DNA from: an uncultured Lachnospiraceae bacterium
GTDB taxonomy: Bacteria > Bacillota > Clostridia > Lachnospirales > Lachnospiraceae
DNA: 64,000 nt
Direction of reading: 5' to 3'
Assembly (NCBI GenBank): GCA_947174495.1
Contig: CAMWJC010000005.1
Coordinates: forward strand, 1 to 64,000
The notes beneath the pieces were generated by a model that worked only from the letters and a program-made list of their open reading frames with translations, ran no database searches and had not been told where the DNA came from. The position numbers were made by a program, and so were the translations under genes. Each line of letters starts with the position of its first letter. The stretch's first letter is position 1. Below are positions 46,731-57,653 of the stretch, in pieces.

Positions 46731-47879
46731 CTACTTCCCAAATATCTCCGCTGCCTGTTTCATATTCTCCCTAATAGACACCCCAAATGGACATCTGGTC
46801 TCGCAGGCTCCACATTGGATACACTCTCCTGCATGATGCGAAAGCACTTCATAATGCTCCCGTACCGTCTCCGGTACGCTTCCCTGTGCCTTGGCAAGAT
46901 TCAAAAACTTGGTAACTGTGGCTACGTCGATCTGTTTCGGACAGGGTGCACAATGACTGCAGTACATGCAATGTCCTTCCCAGCTGATATTAGGGAAGGT
47001 CGCAAATGCCGCAGCATAATCCTTTTCCTCATCCGATGCATTCTCATACTCTATGCTTACCTCCAGCTGATCCAGAGAACGCGCTCCCGATAAAACCGTA
47101 GCAACACCGGGACGGGTCAGTGCATAATGAAGACATTGGTTGACCGTCAACGCCTTTCCTGCCGGTGATAAGGATTCATCCAAAAGATCTCCGCCGCCAA
47201 ATGCCTTCATCACCGTGATTCCCACACCCAGTCTCTGGCAGGTTTCATATAACTCATTCCTCTCCGGGTCAATATTGACCAAGTGCTCACGATAGTTCTT
47301 CTCATCCCACAATGCATTGACATCTTCATTGGCTGGAAGTAGATCATAACACGGGTTGATACTGAACATTAAGACCTCGATGTGACCGCTCCTAACGGCC
47401 TGCAGCGCCACCTGCGGATTATGGCTGCTCAGTCCCACATGATGAATCACTCCTCTTTTCTTCAAATCCAACACATATTCCAAAACCGATCCCTCTGCTA
47501 CAGTTTTCCAGTCTTCCATAGAATCCACATAATGAATCATGCCTACATCAATATAATCTGTGGCAAGCAGGGACAGCATTTCGTCCATTCCCTGTTTTAC
47601 CTCTTCAATATTCCGCGTCCTTTTGTATTGCCCGTCTTTCCAGACAGAACAGATATGAGACTGTAGGATAAATTTCTCCCGTCTTCCCGAAAGGGCTTTC
47701 CCTACACCGGAGCGCGCCTGCGGGTCCGATGTGTACATATCAATATAATTTACTCCATATTCCTGTGCTGTATCTAAAAGCAATCTGATATTCTGATACT
47801 GATTCTCCAGAAATCCCTCACACCCAAGACCAATCTCGCTGACCTTTAAGCCTGTATTTCCTAATTCACGATATTTCAT
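46731..47879 (-). CDS. Aldo/keto reductase with C-terminal 4Fe-4S domain
   Basis: MKYRELGNTGLKVSEIGLGCEG; C-terminal CMYCSHCAPCPKQI and CIQCGACETRCPFGV. Confidence 0.93.
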   Translation of the reverse strand: MKYRELGNTGLKVSEIGLGCEGFLENQYQNIRLLLDTAQEYGVNYIDMYTSDPQARSGVGKALSGRREKFILQSHICSVWKDGQYKRTRNIEEVKQGMDEMLSLLATDYIDVGMIHYVDSMEDWKTVAEGSVLEYVLDLKKRGVIHHVGLSSHNPQVALQAVRSGHIEVLMFSINPCYDLLPANEDVNALWDEKNYREHLVNIDPERNELYETCQRLGVGITVMKAFGGGDLLDESLSPAGKALTVNQCLHYALTRPGVATVLSGARSLDQLEVSIEYENASDEEKDYAAAFATFPNISWEGHCMYCSHCAPCPKQIDVATVTKFLNLAKAQGSVPETVREHYEVLSHHAGECIQCGACETRCPFGVSIRENMKQAAEIFGK

Positions 47880-48010
47880 GACTTCTGCCTCCCATCATTT
47901 TTAAATTTTGCAACAGGCTGACCTGTCTTCAGCCTTACAAAATAGCCTTCTTATCTCTTATCATACCGAATTCCCACTTAAGAATCAACCTCAATCATGA
48001 AGTCAATTTC

Positions 48011-48071
48011 CTCTGCGAGCAATGAGCCAAATATCCATGCAAGCATGTCCCTTAGCTCATTGCTCGCAGAG
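48011..48071. repeat. Inverted repeat, 17-bp perfect stem, between divergent genes
   Basis: ctctgcgagcaatgagc ... gctcattgctcgcagag with loop caaatatccatgcaagcatgtccctta. Confidence 0.85.
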
Positions 48072-48133
48072 TCAGGAACCTTTGAAAGTCTCTTACATAA
48101 TATAAATTATACGGGAAAAGACGGAGATGCAAA

Positions 48134-48367
48134 ATGCTGTTTTCAGAATTAAAATGCAAAGATGTAATTAATCTGCGGGATTGTAAAAAATTGGGAAGAA
48201 TCTCTGATTTGGAATTTGACGAATGCAGCGGACAAATCTGCAAAGTGATTGTTCCAAGTGGTAACAAATTCTTAAATATCCTTTGTTCCGATCCTGATTA
48301 TGTGATTCCCTATAAGGATATCAAACAGATAGGTCCTGACATTATTATTGTAGATATACGATGCTAA
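48134..48367 (+). CDS. YlmC/YmxH family sporulation protein (PRC-barrel-like)
   Basis: LFSELKCKDVINLRDCKKLGRISDLEFDECSGQICKVIVPSGNKF. Confidence 0.92.
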   Translation: MLFSELKCKDVINLRDCKKLGRISDLEFDECSGQICKVIVPSGNKFLNILCSDPDYVIPYKDIKQIGPDIIIVDIRC

Positions 48368-48370
48368 AAC

Positions 48371-48450
48371 CGTGACAGCGCTACACACAGTCTCAGCCAT
48401 AACAGCGCCTAAGCGCAGTCTCAATCGTGACAGCGCTATGCGCTGTCACG
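48371..48450. repeat. Three imperfect ~28-bp tandem repeats containing GTGACAGCGCT, running into the sigE stop region
   Basis: cgtgacagcgctacacacagtctcagc / cataacagcgcctaagcgcagtctcaat / cgtgacagcgctatgcgctgtcacg; last unit is an 11-bp-stem hairpin. Confidence 0.75.
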
Positions 48451-49203
48451 GAGAAGTTCCTTTTTAAGCCTTTTCATGATCTTCTTTTCCAGTCTGGATA
48501 TGTATGATTGGGAGATACCAAGCAGATCAGCTACCTCCTTCTGTGTCATCTCCTGTCCGTCAGGAGATCCAAGCCCAAACCGTAGATTGATGATTGTCTT
48601 TTCCCGTTCTGTAAGCTTATCAATTGCTTTAAGGAGAAGCTTTCTTTCCACCTCATTTTCTAAATCACGGTAGATCACATCCTCATCGGTTCCCAGGATA
48701 TCTGAAAGAAGCAGCTCGTTTCCATCCCAGTCCACATTCAGAGGTTCATCAATGGAGACCTCAAGCTTTGTCTTATTATTGCGTCTTAAGTACATTAATA
48801 TCTCATTCTCAATACATCTGGATGCGTAAGTGGCAAGCTTGATATTTTTAGCTGGATTAAAGGTATTGATCGATTTAATAAGTCCGATTGTTCCTATGGA
48901 TATTAAATCCTCCACACCCACACCCGTATTGTCAAACTTTTTGGCAATATAGACAACCAAACGAAGATTATGCTCAATTAAAATTGACTTAGCCTCATCC
49001 TCATACTCTGTCCCTAGATCACTGATTACTGCATTTTCCTTTTCAATCTCAAGGGGCGGCGGAAGCACCTCCGAGCCGCCTATGTAGTGGACATCTCCCT
49101 GTCTTCCCATTAAAAATCCCGGTTCTCTGCGATATATTTTAAACTGCAGTCTTCCGGGAATTGCTACCTTAAAAACCATTTCCGGTTCCTCCTGTCTAAT
49201 CAT
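48436..49203 (-). CDS. sigE: RNA polymerase sporulation sigma factor SigE
   Basis: [19 protein letters not shown]-type start ([19 protein letters not shown]), [32 protein letters not shown]. Confidence 0.96.
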   Translation of the reverse strand: MIRQEEPEMVFKVAIPGRLQFKIYRREPGFLMGRQGDVHYIGGSEVLPPPLEIEKENAVISDLGTEYEDEAKSILIEHNLRLVVYIAKKFDNTGVGVEDLISIGTIGLIKSINTFNPAKNIKLATYASRCIENEILMYLRRNNKTKLEVSIDEPLNVDWDGNELLLSDILGTDEDVIYRDLENEVERKLLLKAIDKLTEREKTIINLRFGLGSPDGQEMTQKEVADLLGISQSYISRLEKKIMKRLKKELLRDSA

Positions 49204-49212
49204 TTTGGCATT

Positions 49213-50043
49213 CTATATAGATAATTGGAATGGCAGAATCATCTGATAGCTGCCCTTTCCCGACACTTTACCTTTAAATACGGCTATAATAACTTTCTCG
49301 AACTGTTTCTTTCCCGTACTTCCTTTCACAACCATCTCATCGACCTCATATCCTTCCAGAAGGCCTTTTTCCTTTCCAATGCTGTGATAAGGAATTATTT
49401 TATACTTCTCCGGTCTCATCCACCGTTTTAAACTATTCCACACCTCTTCATCAAGCACAGCTACTGGCTTATGACTGATGGGGTCCAGCAAGCCATTTCC
49501 GGTATCAATCAGCGCTCTGATTTCCACTGGCTTCTCGTCCCCTGCAATCATAACCGTACAGAAACAGTTGTTTCTACTTTGCTTCCACCTTGCTATTCCT
49601 CCTGCACAGACTGCATATCCTACGAATCCAAGCAATAATACTACCCGAAGAGAATCTTCATACTGCCTCAAAAATGGCATTTTTCCTTTCAGAAATATTA
49701 TGAGGCCTCCCAGTACAAAGGAGAAAAAGTAGAGATAACCCATGATCCGGAAAAGCTCTGCAAAACCCTTGGTATGAAAGGTGACCTTTATCATCAGCAT
49801 TCCTACCGGCAGCATCCCAAGCAATACTTTCACTCCATAGGAAACTCCCGGAATGCACAAAACCGTGCAATATCCCAATGCGCCTGTCATGCTTCCCGCT
49901 AAAATTGCCGGATATGTGGCAGTCTTTCCCAGAACTTTTGCGGTCAGCTTGAGCAGATAAAGATCCATAACAAGATTCAGCAAAAAGACACTGTCGATAT
50001 AGACGGTATTTGGCACTTGCACCTTGCAGCATTTCACCTCCAT
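49213..50043 (-). CDS. spoIIGA: Sigma-E processing peptidase SpoIIGA
   Basis: VYIDSVFLLNLVMDLYLL; RALIDTGNGLLDPISHKPVAV (aspartic protease motif); adjacent to sigE. Confidence 0.95.
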   Translation of the reverse strand: MEVKCCKVQVPNTVYIDSVFLLNLVMDLYLLKLTAKVLGKTATYPAILAGSMTGALGYCTVLCIPGVSYGVKVLLGMLPVGMLMIKVTFHTKGFAELFRIMGYLYFFSFVLGGLIIFLKGKMPFLRQYEDSLRVVLLLGFVGYAVCAGGIARWKQSRNNCFCTVMIAGDEKPVEIRALIDTGNGLLDPISHKPVAVLDEEVWNSLKRWMRPEKYKIIPYHSIGKEKGLLEGYEVDEMVVKGSTGKKQFEKVIIAVFKGKVSGKGSYQMILPFQLSI

Positions 50044-50251
50044 TTCTTATGTACCAGTTCATTATAAACATTAAGGTCTTCACAATTTGTCAAAACAGTG
50101 TCCAAAAAGGTGTCATCCATCGCCTTTTTCGTACAAACATCCAAAAGGACTATCTCAACGCAGCAATTGTAATGTCCTCCGGCACAACGATGAGAAAAAA
50201 GCGCCGCCATATGGCGACGCTCTCATAGAAATCTATACTCTAGAAAAATCT

Positions 50252-51529
50252 TTATTTATTATAAAAAACCTTCAACGCTCTGATTAGGTAATCTATATCT
50301 TTGCTGCCCGCTGTTTCCACTGCTGAATGCATGGCAAGCTGTGGCAAACCGATGTCAACAGCGGGAACTGCCACCTGCGCCGATGACAGATTTCCCAAAG
50401 TTGAACCGCCCGGAATATCAGAACGATTATGGTAGCTTTGGAAAGGTACTCCCGCTTCCATACAAATGGATTTCATAACTGCTTCCGTATATCCATCTGT
50501 GGTATATTTCTGTCCTCCATGATGTTTAATCACAATTCCTCCGTTTAAAACCGGTCTATTAGTCAGATCCGCCTTTTCCGGATGATTCGGATGAAGTGCA
50601 TGTGCATTATCTGCAGAAATCATGAAGCTGTCTGCAAGTAACCTTAAATAACCCTCTCCCGAACAGGAAAACGCCTCTCCAATCCTCATAAGGGTATCTT
50701 TCAAAAAGGTAGAAGCTGCTCCTGCTCTGGTCAGACTCCCCACCTCTTCATTATTAAAAACCGCGCAGACTGCTCCATATTCTTTAGGATCTGTGGCAAG
50801 AATTGCTTCCATGGAACCATAAACACACTCTAAATTATCCAGCCTCGGAGAGATCATCAACTCTTCCGAAGGTCCTGCCAACCTGCCCTGCTCTCTTACA
50901 TAAAGAAACAAGTCACTTCCAAGAATCTCCGTCTCTTCTGTTCCTGTCTGATGGGCTATTTCCTTAAGAAGAAAGCCTTTGCCCTCTTCATCTCCCATCA
51001 GCGGCAAAAGATCAATCTGCGGATTATACTCTACTCCTTTATTCATATCACGGTTCATATGAATAGCAAGGCTTGGAATCACGCAAAGATCCTTGTCAAT
51101 ATTTACATTTATACAGACTGGTTCCTCCTTGCCTCTGATCACCACCCGTCCCGCCACGGAAAGACTTCTGTCAAACCAGGTGGAATAGATCATACCACCA
51201 TAATTTTCCGTGTTAAGCCGAAGATAATGCTTTTCCGTCAAAAGCTCCGGATTGGTTTTTAACTTAAAACAGGGAAAATCGCTATGTGAGGCAATGATCC
51301 GAAATCCCTTCATCTCTTTTTCCGGTATCCGGAATGCTATGATGGAGGAATCATTTCTTTTTACATAATATGCATTTCCTCTTTGCAGCTTCCACCGCTC
51401 CCTCTCCTTAAGAGGCTGAAAATCTGCTTTCAACAGCCGTTTCTCCACCGCCTCCACGGCATGATAACAGCTTACACTCTCTCTGATAAAATCTAAACAT
51501 TTCTGTGCTGCATTCTTTTTCATGCTCAT
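50252..51529 (-). CDS. M18 family aminopeptidase
   Basis: IASHSDFPCFKLK; VFNNEEVGSLTRAGA; SADNAHALHPNHPEKAD. Start MSMKKN at 51529 or MKKN at 51523. Confidence 0.95.
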   Translation of the reverse strand: MSMKKNAAQKCLDFIRESVSCYHAVEAVEKRLLKADFQPLKERERWKLQRGNAYYVKRNDSSIIAFRIPEKEMKGFRIIASHSDFPCFKLKTNPELLTEKHYLRLNTENYGGMIYSTWFDRSLSVAGRVVIRGKEEPVCINVNIDKDLCVIPSLAIHMNRDMNKGVEYNPQIDLLPLMGDEEGKGFLLKEIAHQTGTEETEILGSDLFLYVREQGRLAGPSEELMISPRLDNLECVYGSMEAILATDPKEYGAVCAVFNNEEVGSLTRAGAASTFLKDTLMRIGEAFSCSGEGYLRLLADSFMISADNAHALHPNHPEKADLTNRPVLNGGIVIKHHGGQKYTTDGYTEAVMKSICMEAGVPFQSYHNRSDIPGGSTLGNLSSAQVAVPAVDIGLPQLAMHSAVETAGSKDIDYLIRALKVFYNK

Positions 51530-51554
51530 ACTCCTTCTAAAATTGCCTTTATAA

Positions 51555-51584
51555 AAAGCTGTACACCTTATGGTATACAGCTTT
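51555..51584 (-). terminator. Terminator downstream of ftsZ
   Basis: aaagctgta/tacagcttt stem followed by TTATAAA on the minus strand. Confidence 0.75.
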
Positions 51585-51606
51585 ATGGACAAACTATACA
51601 TAAAAC

Positions 51607-52824
51607 TTATTTCTTTTGAAGAAAATCAGGAATCTTAAGCGGCTTGTCCGCAACGTTACTCCTAAGATCTCCCGGGCTGGTAAGTGTGGACACTGGTCTT
51701 GGCGGAACTGCCGTCACCGGCGTCTGAACAGTTCTTCCGGGAATTCCGCTAATTCCCTCTGAAGCTCCTGCTCCCATACCGGAAGGTCTGAGATTGATAT
51801 TCGGTGTTACGGGCTTCACATACTTATTTGCAAAGGTTCCAAAACCGGAAACCGGCTTATTGGTAGGAAGCGTTGCATCTTCAAGACCTGTTGCAATAAC
51901 TGTGATTGAACACATATCACTCTTTGACTCATCATACATGGCACCAAAGATAATATTGACCTCATCTCCTGCCAGTTCCTGTACATAGCTCGCAGCGTCA
52001 GAAGCATCTGCCAGAGTAATATCACCGGAAACATTGATAATAACATGCGTTGCACCGGAAATATTGGTCTCCAGAAGAGGACTTTCCACTGCCATCTTAA
52101 CAGCTTCACTTGCTTTGTCATCTCCCTTACCGATTCCGATACCGATATGAGCAATACCCTTATCTTTCATAACAGTCTGTACATCTGCGAAGTCAAGATT
52201 GATAACTGCAGGCACATTAATCAAGTCTGTAATACCTTGTACAGCCTGCTGAAGCACTTCATCTGCTTTCTTAAGTGCATCCGGCATGGTTGTCCGTCTA
52301 TCGACAATCTCTAATAATTTATCATTCGGAATAACAATTAAGGTGTCTACATTGTCCTTAATCCGTTCAATACCACTGATCGCGTTGACCATACGGGCTT
52401 TGGCCTCAAAACGGAAAGGCTTGGTCACTACGCCTACCGTCAGAATTCCCATATCCTTCGCCAGCTTGGCGACCACCGGAGCTGCTCCGGTTCCGGTTCC
52501 GCCACCCATACCGCAAGTGACAAACACCATATCGGCACCCTTTAACGCTGCTGCGATCTCCTCGCTGCTCTCCTCAGCTGCTTTCTCACCGATTTCAGGC
52601 TTCGCGCCAGCTCCGAGTCCCTTGGTAAGCTTCTCACCGATCTGTAAAAGCTTCGGCGCACGGCATAACTGCAACGCCTGCTTATCCGTATTGATACCGA
52701 TAAACTCTACCCCTGTTATATTTTCATCTACCATTCTATTAACAGCGTTGTTACCTGCTCCTCCAACACCGATTACGATGATCTTAGCAGCAGATTCAGC
52801 GTCGTTTGTCTTAATTTCCAGCAA
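51607..52824 (-). CDS. ftsZ: Cell division protein FtsZ
   Basis: [31 protein letters not shown]. Confidence 0.99.
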   Translation of the reverse strand: MLEIKTNDAESAAKIIVIGVGGAGNNAVNRMVDENITGVEFIGINTDKQALQLCRAPKLLQIGEKLTKGLGAGAKPEIGEKAAEESSEEIAAALKGADMVFVTCGMGGGTGTGAAPVVAKLAKDMGILTVGVVTKPFRFEAKARMVNAISGIERIKDNVDTLIVIPNDKLLEIVDRRTTMPDALKKADEVLQQAVQGITDLINVPAVINLDFADVQTVMKDKGIAHIGIGIGKGDDKASEAVKMAVESPLLETNISGATHVIINVSGDITLADASDAASYVQELAGDEVNIIFGAMYDESKSDMCSITVIATGLEDATLPTNKPVSGFGTFANKYVKPVTPNINLRPSGMGAGASEGISGIPGRTVQTPVTAVPPRPVSTLTSPGDLRSNVADKPLKIPDFLQKK

Positions 52825-52986
52825 AGGTGTTTCCTCCTATCATTCCTGACCATCCCCTATGATCTGACCTTACATCATATCTTTTATACAAATTCCGTCA
52901 GACTCATATACATTATCATATAATCTTTTCCTTCAATTATCAACCACAAATTTAAGTTTTTTTCATTTTTCTTCTCTTAAAACTGA

Positions 52987-53772
52987 TTAGTCCAACTCGA
53001 AGGGTATATTTTTGGTATCCCCGGTATAATTTTCCATACGCAGCGTTCCCTCTTGTCCTGACAGCTTTGGAAGGATATCCTGAAGTATCATCATTTTTTC
53101 GTCCAAATACTCTCCCATTCCCAGAGAAGCTCGTACATCCCCAAAATAAAGCATCAATGAACCGTCGTTGCCAAAATAAATCCGGTCCGTAGAAAGGTTG
53201 TACTTATTTACAAGCTGGGTGATGCTCAAAATTGATCGAAAAATACTTGCATCCTCCACTGGAAGTGGTTCATACATAACCACATGATCAAAAGTTAGCC
53301 CTGTCACCTGTGGAATCCCGGCGGTTCTCTCCTTTGAACTCTCTACAACGATCCCATCCTTATCAAAATACATAAATCTCTCCAAGTACTCCACATAGCC
53401 TGCAATAGCTTTCTCATATACTTCTATCTTAATCGTATGGGGATTTTCAACGGATACATCCATCTTTTCTACAAATGGAACACCTTCAATACTTTTATTT
53501 TTATAGCGAAGGGACAGCAGAAGGGAATTGTTTCCATAACTCCCTTCCATAACCATCCCTATGATTTCTTCATTGGTGTAGTGGATATTTCCCTCCACAT
53601 ACACAGTCGTCACAGTATAGTTTGTGATCACATAGTTGTATCCCACAATCAGTGCAATGAAAAGGAGCAGAATCATTGCGCCAATGATAAACAGACTCTT
53701 ATGACTCACCACATATTCGCCCATATTCATTTTTGTCGTCTGTTTCTTTTTTGTCTGTTTTTTCTTCGCCAT
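52987..53772 (-). CDS. ftsQ: FtsQ/DivIB-type cell division protein
   Basis: Single TM plus POTRA-like VTTVYVEGNIHYTNEEIIGMV; located between murA and ftsZ. Confidence 0.88.
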   Translation of the reverse strand: MAKKKQTKKKQTTKMNMGEYVVSHKSLFIIGAMILLLFIALIVGYNYVITNYTVTTVYVEGNIHYTNEEIIGMVMEGSYGNNSLLLSLRYKNKSIEGVPFVEKMDVSVENPHTIKIEVYEKAIAGYVEYLERFMYFDKDGIVVESSKERTAGIPQVTGLTFDHVVMYEPLPVEDASIFRSILSITQLVNKYNLSTDRIYFGNDGSLMLYFGDVRASLGMGEYLDEKMMILQDILPKLSGQEGTLRMENYTGDTKNIPFELD

Positions 53773-55024
53773 ATTCTGTATATATATTTACTCCCAGATT
53801 TTGAAAATCTCTGCAGATATCCTCGTATCCTCTCTCAATGAAATGCCGGTTTTTTACCACAGTCTCGCCTTCTGCCATACAACCTGCAATAACCAGCGCT
53901 GCGCCGCCTCTGAGTTCATCCGCCGTAACCTCACAACCAAGCAAAGAATCCACTCCGTTTATCACAGCCTGACGTTTTCCCTGCAGACTGACGCTAGCCC
54001 CCATCTTCCGAAGCTGATCTACGATCCGAAATCGGTTTTCAAAAACAGTTTCTTCAATCACACTGATTCCTGAAGCCGTAGTCAACGGAACCATAAGTAG
54101 TGACTGCATATCTGTCGGAAATCCCGGATAAACTTCTGTTTTAATTAAGGGCAGCGGACGAATTTTCTGATCTGCCATCACACTGATGCCGTCTCTAGAA
54201 ACAATGATTTCCGCCCCAGCAAGCTCAGCAGTCTTAAGGACGCTCTGCATCTGCGCTACAGGTGCATCTTCCAAAAAAATATGACCTCCTGTTCCCAGAA
54301 CCCCCATCAGATAGGTTCCTGCGACGATCCGATCTGCCGGTATCCGAAACCGTACCCCATGAAGCTTATGTCCTCCCTGTATGATCAGAACAGAACCCCC
54401 GATTCCCTCTATCACCGCTCCCGCTTCCCGCAAAAACTCACATAGGGCGATGATCTCCGGCTCCTTAGCCGCATTTTGCAGAACCGTCACTCCTTTTGCG
54501 CGGACGGCTGCAAGGATTACATTTTCTGTAACTCCCACGCTGGAAACGGGTGGTCGTATCACAGTTCCTTCCAGTTTTTTAACTCTTGCTGTGAACGAAC
54601 CTTCTTTTTCGTAAATCTCCACACCCATTTTTCTGAGCGCCCCTAAATGCATGTCAATGGGACGTTCCCCAATGACACAGCCTCCCGGGTATGCCATTGT
54701 GATCTCTCCAACTCTCCCCAGCATTGCACCCAGAAGCATAATAGAGGACCGCATGCCTGTCACATTTTCTCCGGACACAGTATCCTCAGACACATTTCTT
54801 GCATCTATGGTAATGGTCCGATCCGATCTGCTTACTCTGCATCCAATTCCGGAGAGTAACATCAGCATGTGATGTACATCCGAAATCCTGGGACAATTTT
54901 CCAATACGCAGACATCTTCTATCAAAAGAGCGGCTGCCAGAATCGGCAGCACTGCATTCTTTGAGCCCTGTATTTTTGTTTCTCCAAAAAGAGCGTTTCC
55001 TCCTCTAATATGAATAGAATCCAA
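53699..55024 (-). CDS. murA: UDP-N-acetylglucosamine 1-carboxyvinyltransferase
   Basis: IRGGNALFGETKIQGSKNAVLPILAAALL; YPGFPTDMQSLLMV. Confidence 0.97.
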   Translation of the reverse strand: MDSIHIRGGNALFGETKIQGSKNAVLPILAAALLIEDVCVLENCPRISDVHHMLMLLSGIGCRVSRSDRTITIDARNVSEDTVSGENVTGMRSSIMLLGAMLGRVGEITMAYPGGCVIGERPIDMHLGALRKMGVEIYEKEGSFTARVKKLEGTVIRPPVSSVGVTENVILAAVRAKGVTVLQNAAKEPEIIALCEFLREAGAVIEGIGGSVLIIQGGHKLHGVRFRIPADRIVAGTYLMGVLGTGGHIFLEDAPVAQMQSVLKTAELAGAEIIVSRDGISVMADQKIRPLPLIKTEVYPGFPTDMQSLLMVPLTTASGISVIEETVFENRFRIVDQLRKMGASVSLQGKRQAVINGVDSLLGCEVTADELRGGAALVIAGCMAEGETVVKNRHFIERGYEDICRDFQNLGVNIYTEYGEEKTDKKETDDKNEYGRICGES

Positions 55025-55102
55025 ATTATCACCTTCTGCCTTCCGGTTAAAAAGTAAGACCTATTCTAAATATATGACTCTCTGGAAGAAACGTGTCTTG
55101 TA

Positions 55103-56275
55103 CTATAAATCTTTCAGCCGTATTCCTCTCCCCACACTGAGAACAATTCCGATCTCAATCAGCAGGAACATAACTGCCGAGCCTCCGTAGCTAATAAAAG
55201 GAAGAGTAATTCCCGTATTGGGGATGGTATTGGTGACAACCGCCACATTTAAAATCACCTGAATGGCAATATGGCCAAGCACACCTACCACCAAAAGCGC
55301 ACCAAACAAATCCGGTGCATTGTTGGCGATCACCATAAACCGCCAGATTAGAAGTATAAACATGATCAAAATAGAAATTGCACCAAACAGGCCCAGTTCC
55401 TCACAGATAATGGAAAAAATCATATCATTCTGCGCCTCAGGCAGAAATCCCAGCTTCTGCATGCTCATTCCTAATCCCTTACCTAAAATTCCTCCTGAGC
55501 CAATGGCATAAAGCGCCTGAAGCGTTTGAAAACCTTTTCCGCTGGCATAGGCCTCCGGATCCAACCACGCTAAGATACGGCTTCCTCTGACTCCCAGAGA
55601 ATCTGCGCTGCCTGCACTTGCAATCAGGTAGACTGCCAGCGCACAGACCGCTGCACCTACAAGCCCCAAAATAATAAACCTTTTATAATCCGGGCAGGAA
55701 ACAAAAAGCATCAGCACTGCAATTCCGAAAATGATGATCGCAGAACTCATATTTTCCGTAACTTTCCACACCAACAGACAGATTGGCATTGGAACCCCCA
55801 ACACGATCAAAAAACCTTTCCCCGTCCGAATCTTACGCCCCATATGGCAGATCAGACTGGCCAAAAATAAAATCATACCTAGTTTCGCAATCTCCGCAGG
55901 CTGAATGGACATACCTGCAATCCGGAGCCATCTCTTTGCACCGCCAGCTTCATATCCAAATGGGATAATAAGCAAAATCAGTATTACCGAAACAATATAG
56001 CCTAAAAGGGCAAATTTTTCCCAAAAATGATAAGGGATATTTGCCACCACGATCATTGCAATAACACCTAATATAGTAGATAAAAGCTGTCTTTTCAAGA
56101 AAAAGGCCGGATCCCCGTGCTGCAGTCCGCCGTCATAGCTGCTGGTTGAATAAAGCATTACAAGTCCAAAGCCAAGCAAAAACAGCACAATGAACAGCAG
56201 GGTATAGTCAAAAAATGACTCCTGCGCTCTGCTTCCTCTTCGTCCGTTTGCCGTTATGCTTCTCCTGTCCGCCAC
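55103..56275 (-). CDS. ftsW: FtsW/SpoVE-type SEDS protein
   Basis: Polytopic; GKGLGMSMQKLGFLPEAQNDMIFSIICEELG; NTGITLPFISYGGSA. Confidence 0.95.
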   Translation of the reverse strand: MADRRSITANGRRGSRAQESFFDYTLLFIVLFLLGFGLVMLYSTSSYDGGLQHGDPAFFLKRQLLSTILGVIAMIVVANIPYHFWEKFALLGYIVSVILILLIIPFGYEAGGAKRWLRIAGMSIQPAEIAKLGMILFLASLICHMGRKIRTGKGFLIVLGVPMPICLLVWKVTENMSSAIIIFGIAVLMLFVSCPDYKRFIILGLVGAAVCALAVYLIASAGSADSLGVRGSRILAWLDPEAYASGKGFQTLQALYAIGSGGILGKGLGMSMQKLGFLPEAQNDMIFSIICEELGLFGAISILIMFILLIWRFMVIANNAPDLFGALLVVGVLGHIAIQVILNVAVVTNTIPNTGITLPFISYGGSAVMFLLIEIGIVLSVGRGIRLKDL

Positions 56276-56277
56276 GT

Positions 56278-57639
56278 TTAAACTCCAATCTTTTCCACTA
56301 ACTCTTTAAATACTTTTCCTCTCACCTCATAATTCGGAAACATTCCCCAGCTTGCACAGGCTGGTGAAAGCAATACTGCATCTCCGGGCTGAGCCTGCTC
56401 GACACAGATAGAAAATGCCTCCTCAAAGGTATCCGCCAAAATTATATTTTCAATGCCGTGCGCCCTTGCACATTCGGCAATTTTATCACGGGTCTGGCCA
56501 ATCAGTACAAATGCCTTAACCTTGCCATCGAAGGCCTCAATCCACTGGTCATACTCACTCTGTTTATCGTAACCGCCACCGATCAAAACCGTAGGCTTAC
56601 TCATTGCTCTGATTCCCTGGATTGCAGCATCCGGATTGGTTCCCTTTGAATCATTGTAATAGTCCACACCGTTTTTCGTTGCTACAAACTCGATCCGGTG
56701 TTCCACCGCCTTAAACTCACGCACAGTTTTCAGTATCAAATCCATCGGTACCTTCATGGCATCTGCAATGGCAATCGCCGCCATCACATTTTCCACATTG
56801 CATATGCCGACGAGATTCATATCGTGAATATTCATCAGTCTCTTAGCTTCGCCATCCTGCGCAATAAATATCTCTTCTCCCTCCAGATAAATGCCTTCGG
56901 TAAGCTTTCGTGCAGAGGAAAAATAAATAACCCGTGCAGAACAGTTTTGGCCGAATTCTCTGGTATAGGCATCCTCATAATTAAGTACGCACACATCTTC
57001 CTTTGTCTGATTATGTGCAATCATCTGTTTCGTCTCTACATAGCATTCCATAGTATGATGACGGTTCAGATGATCCGGTGTAATATTTAAGATCGCTGAA
57101 ACCTCGGGTCGGAAGCTGTGTATGGTTTCAAGCTGAAAACTGCTGATCTCCGCCACCGTCACACTGTCGTCCCCTGTCAGAAGCGCCGCCTCCGTATATG
57201 GATTTCCGATATTACCGACCACAAAAACCGATGAATAATACGCTTCCATGATCTGTCCTACCAGTGTCGTCGTAGTAGTCTTTCCGTTGGTCCCTGTTAT
57301 CGCTGCAATTTTCCCTTTGGCAAAAGTATAAGCAAGTTCAATCTCACCCCAGATCGGGATTCCGCGTTCCCGATACTCTTCAAGAAAAGGGGCGTCAACC
57401 GGGACTCCGGGACTTATTACCACAAGTGCAATCTCCTTCTTTTCTTCCTCCGGAACCGAGCCCAGATAAATAATTAATTCCTTCCCGCCCCCGGCTCTTT
57501 GCCGAATCTCTTCAGGATCAAGCTTTTCATTGCCATCAAACAAAACCGGCACTGCCCCTACTGCATTTAAAAGACTTGCAGCTCCTATACCACTTTTGCC
57601 GCTTCCTACCACCAATACTCTTTTTCCCTGTATTTCCAT
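56278..57639 (-). CDS. murD: UDP-N-acetylmuramoylalanine-D-glutamate ligase
   Basis: AAITGTNGKTTTTTLVGQI; VEHRIEFVATKNGVDYYNDSKGTNPDA. Start at 57639. Confidence 0.97.
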   Translation of the reverse strand: MEIQGKRVLVVGSGKSGIGAASLLNAVGAVPVLFDGNEKLDPEEIRQRAGGGKELIIYLGSVPEEEKKEIALVVISPGVPVDAPFLEEYRERGIPIWGEIELAYTFAKGKIAAITGTNGKTTTTTLVGQIMEAYYSSVFVVGNIGNPYTEAALLTGDDSVTVAEISSFQLETIHSFRPEVSAILNITPDHLNRHHTMECYVETKQMIAHNQTKEDVCVLNYEDAYTREFGQNCSARVIYFSSARKLTEGIYLEGEEIFIAQDGEAKRLMNIHDMNLVGICNVENVMAAIAIADAMKVPMDLILKTVREFKAVEHRIEFVATKNGVDYYNDSKGTNPDAAIQGIRAMSKPTVLIGGGYDKQSEYDQWIEAFDGKVKAFVLIGQTRDKIAECARAHGIENIILADTFEEAFSICVEQAQPGDAVLLSPACASWGMFPNYEVRGKVFKELVEKIGV

Positions 57640-57653
57640 TTCGATTCCTCTCT

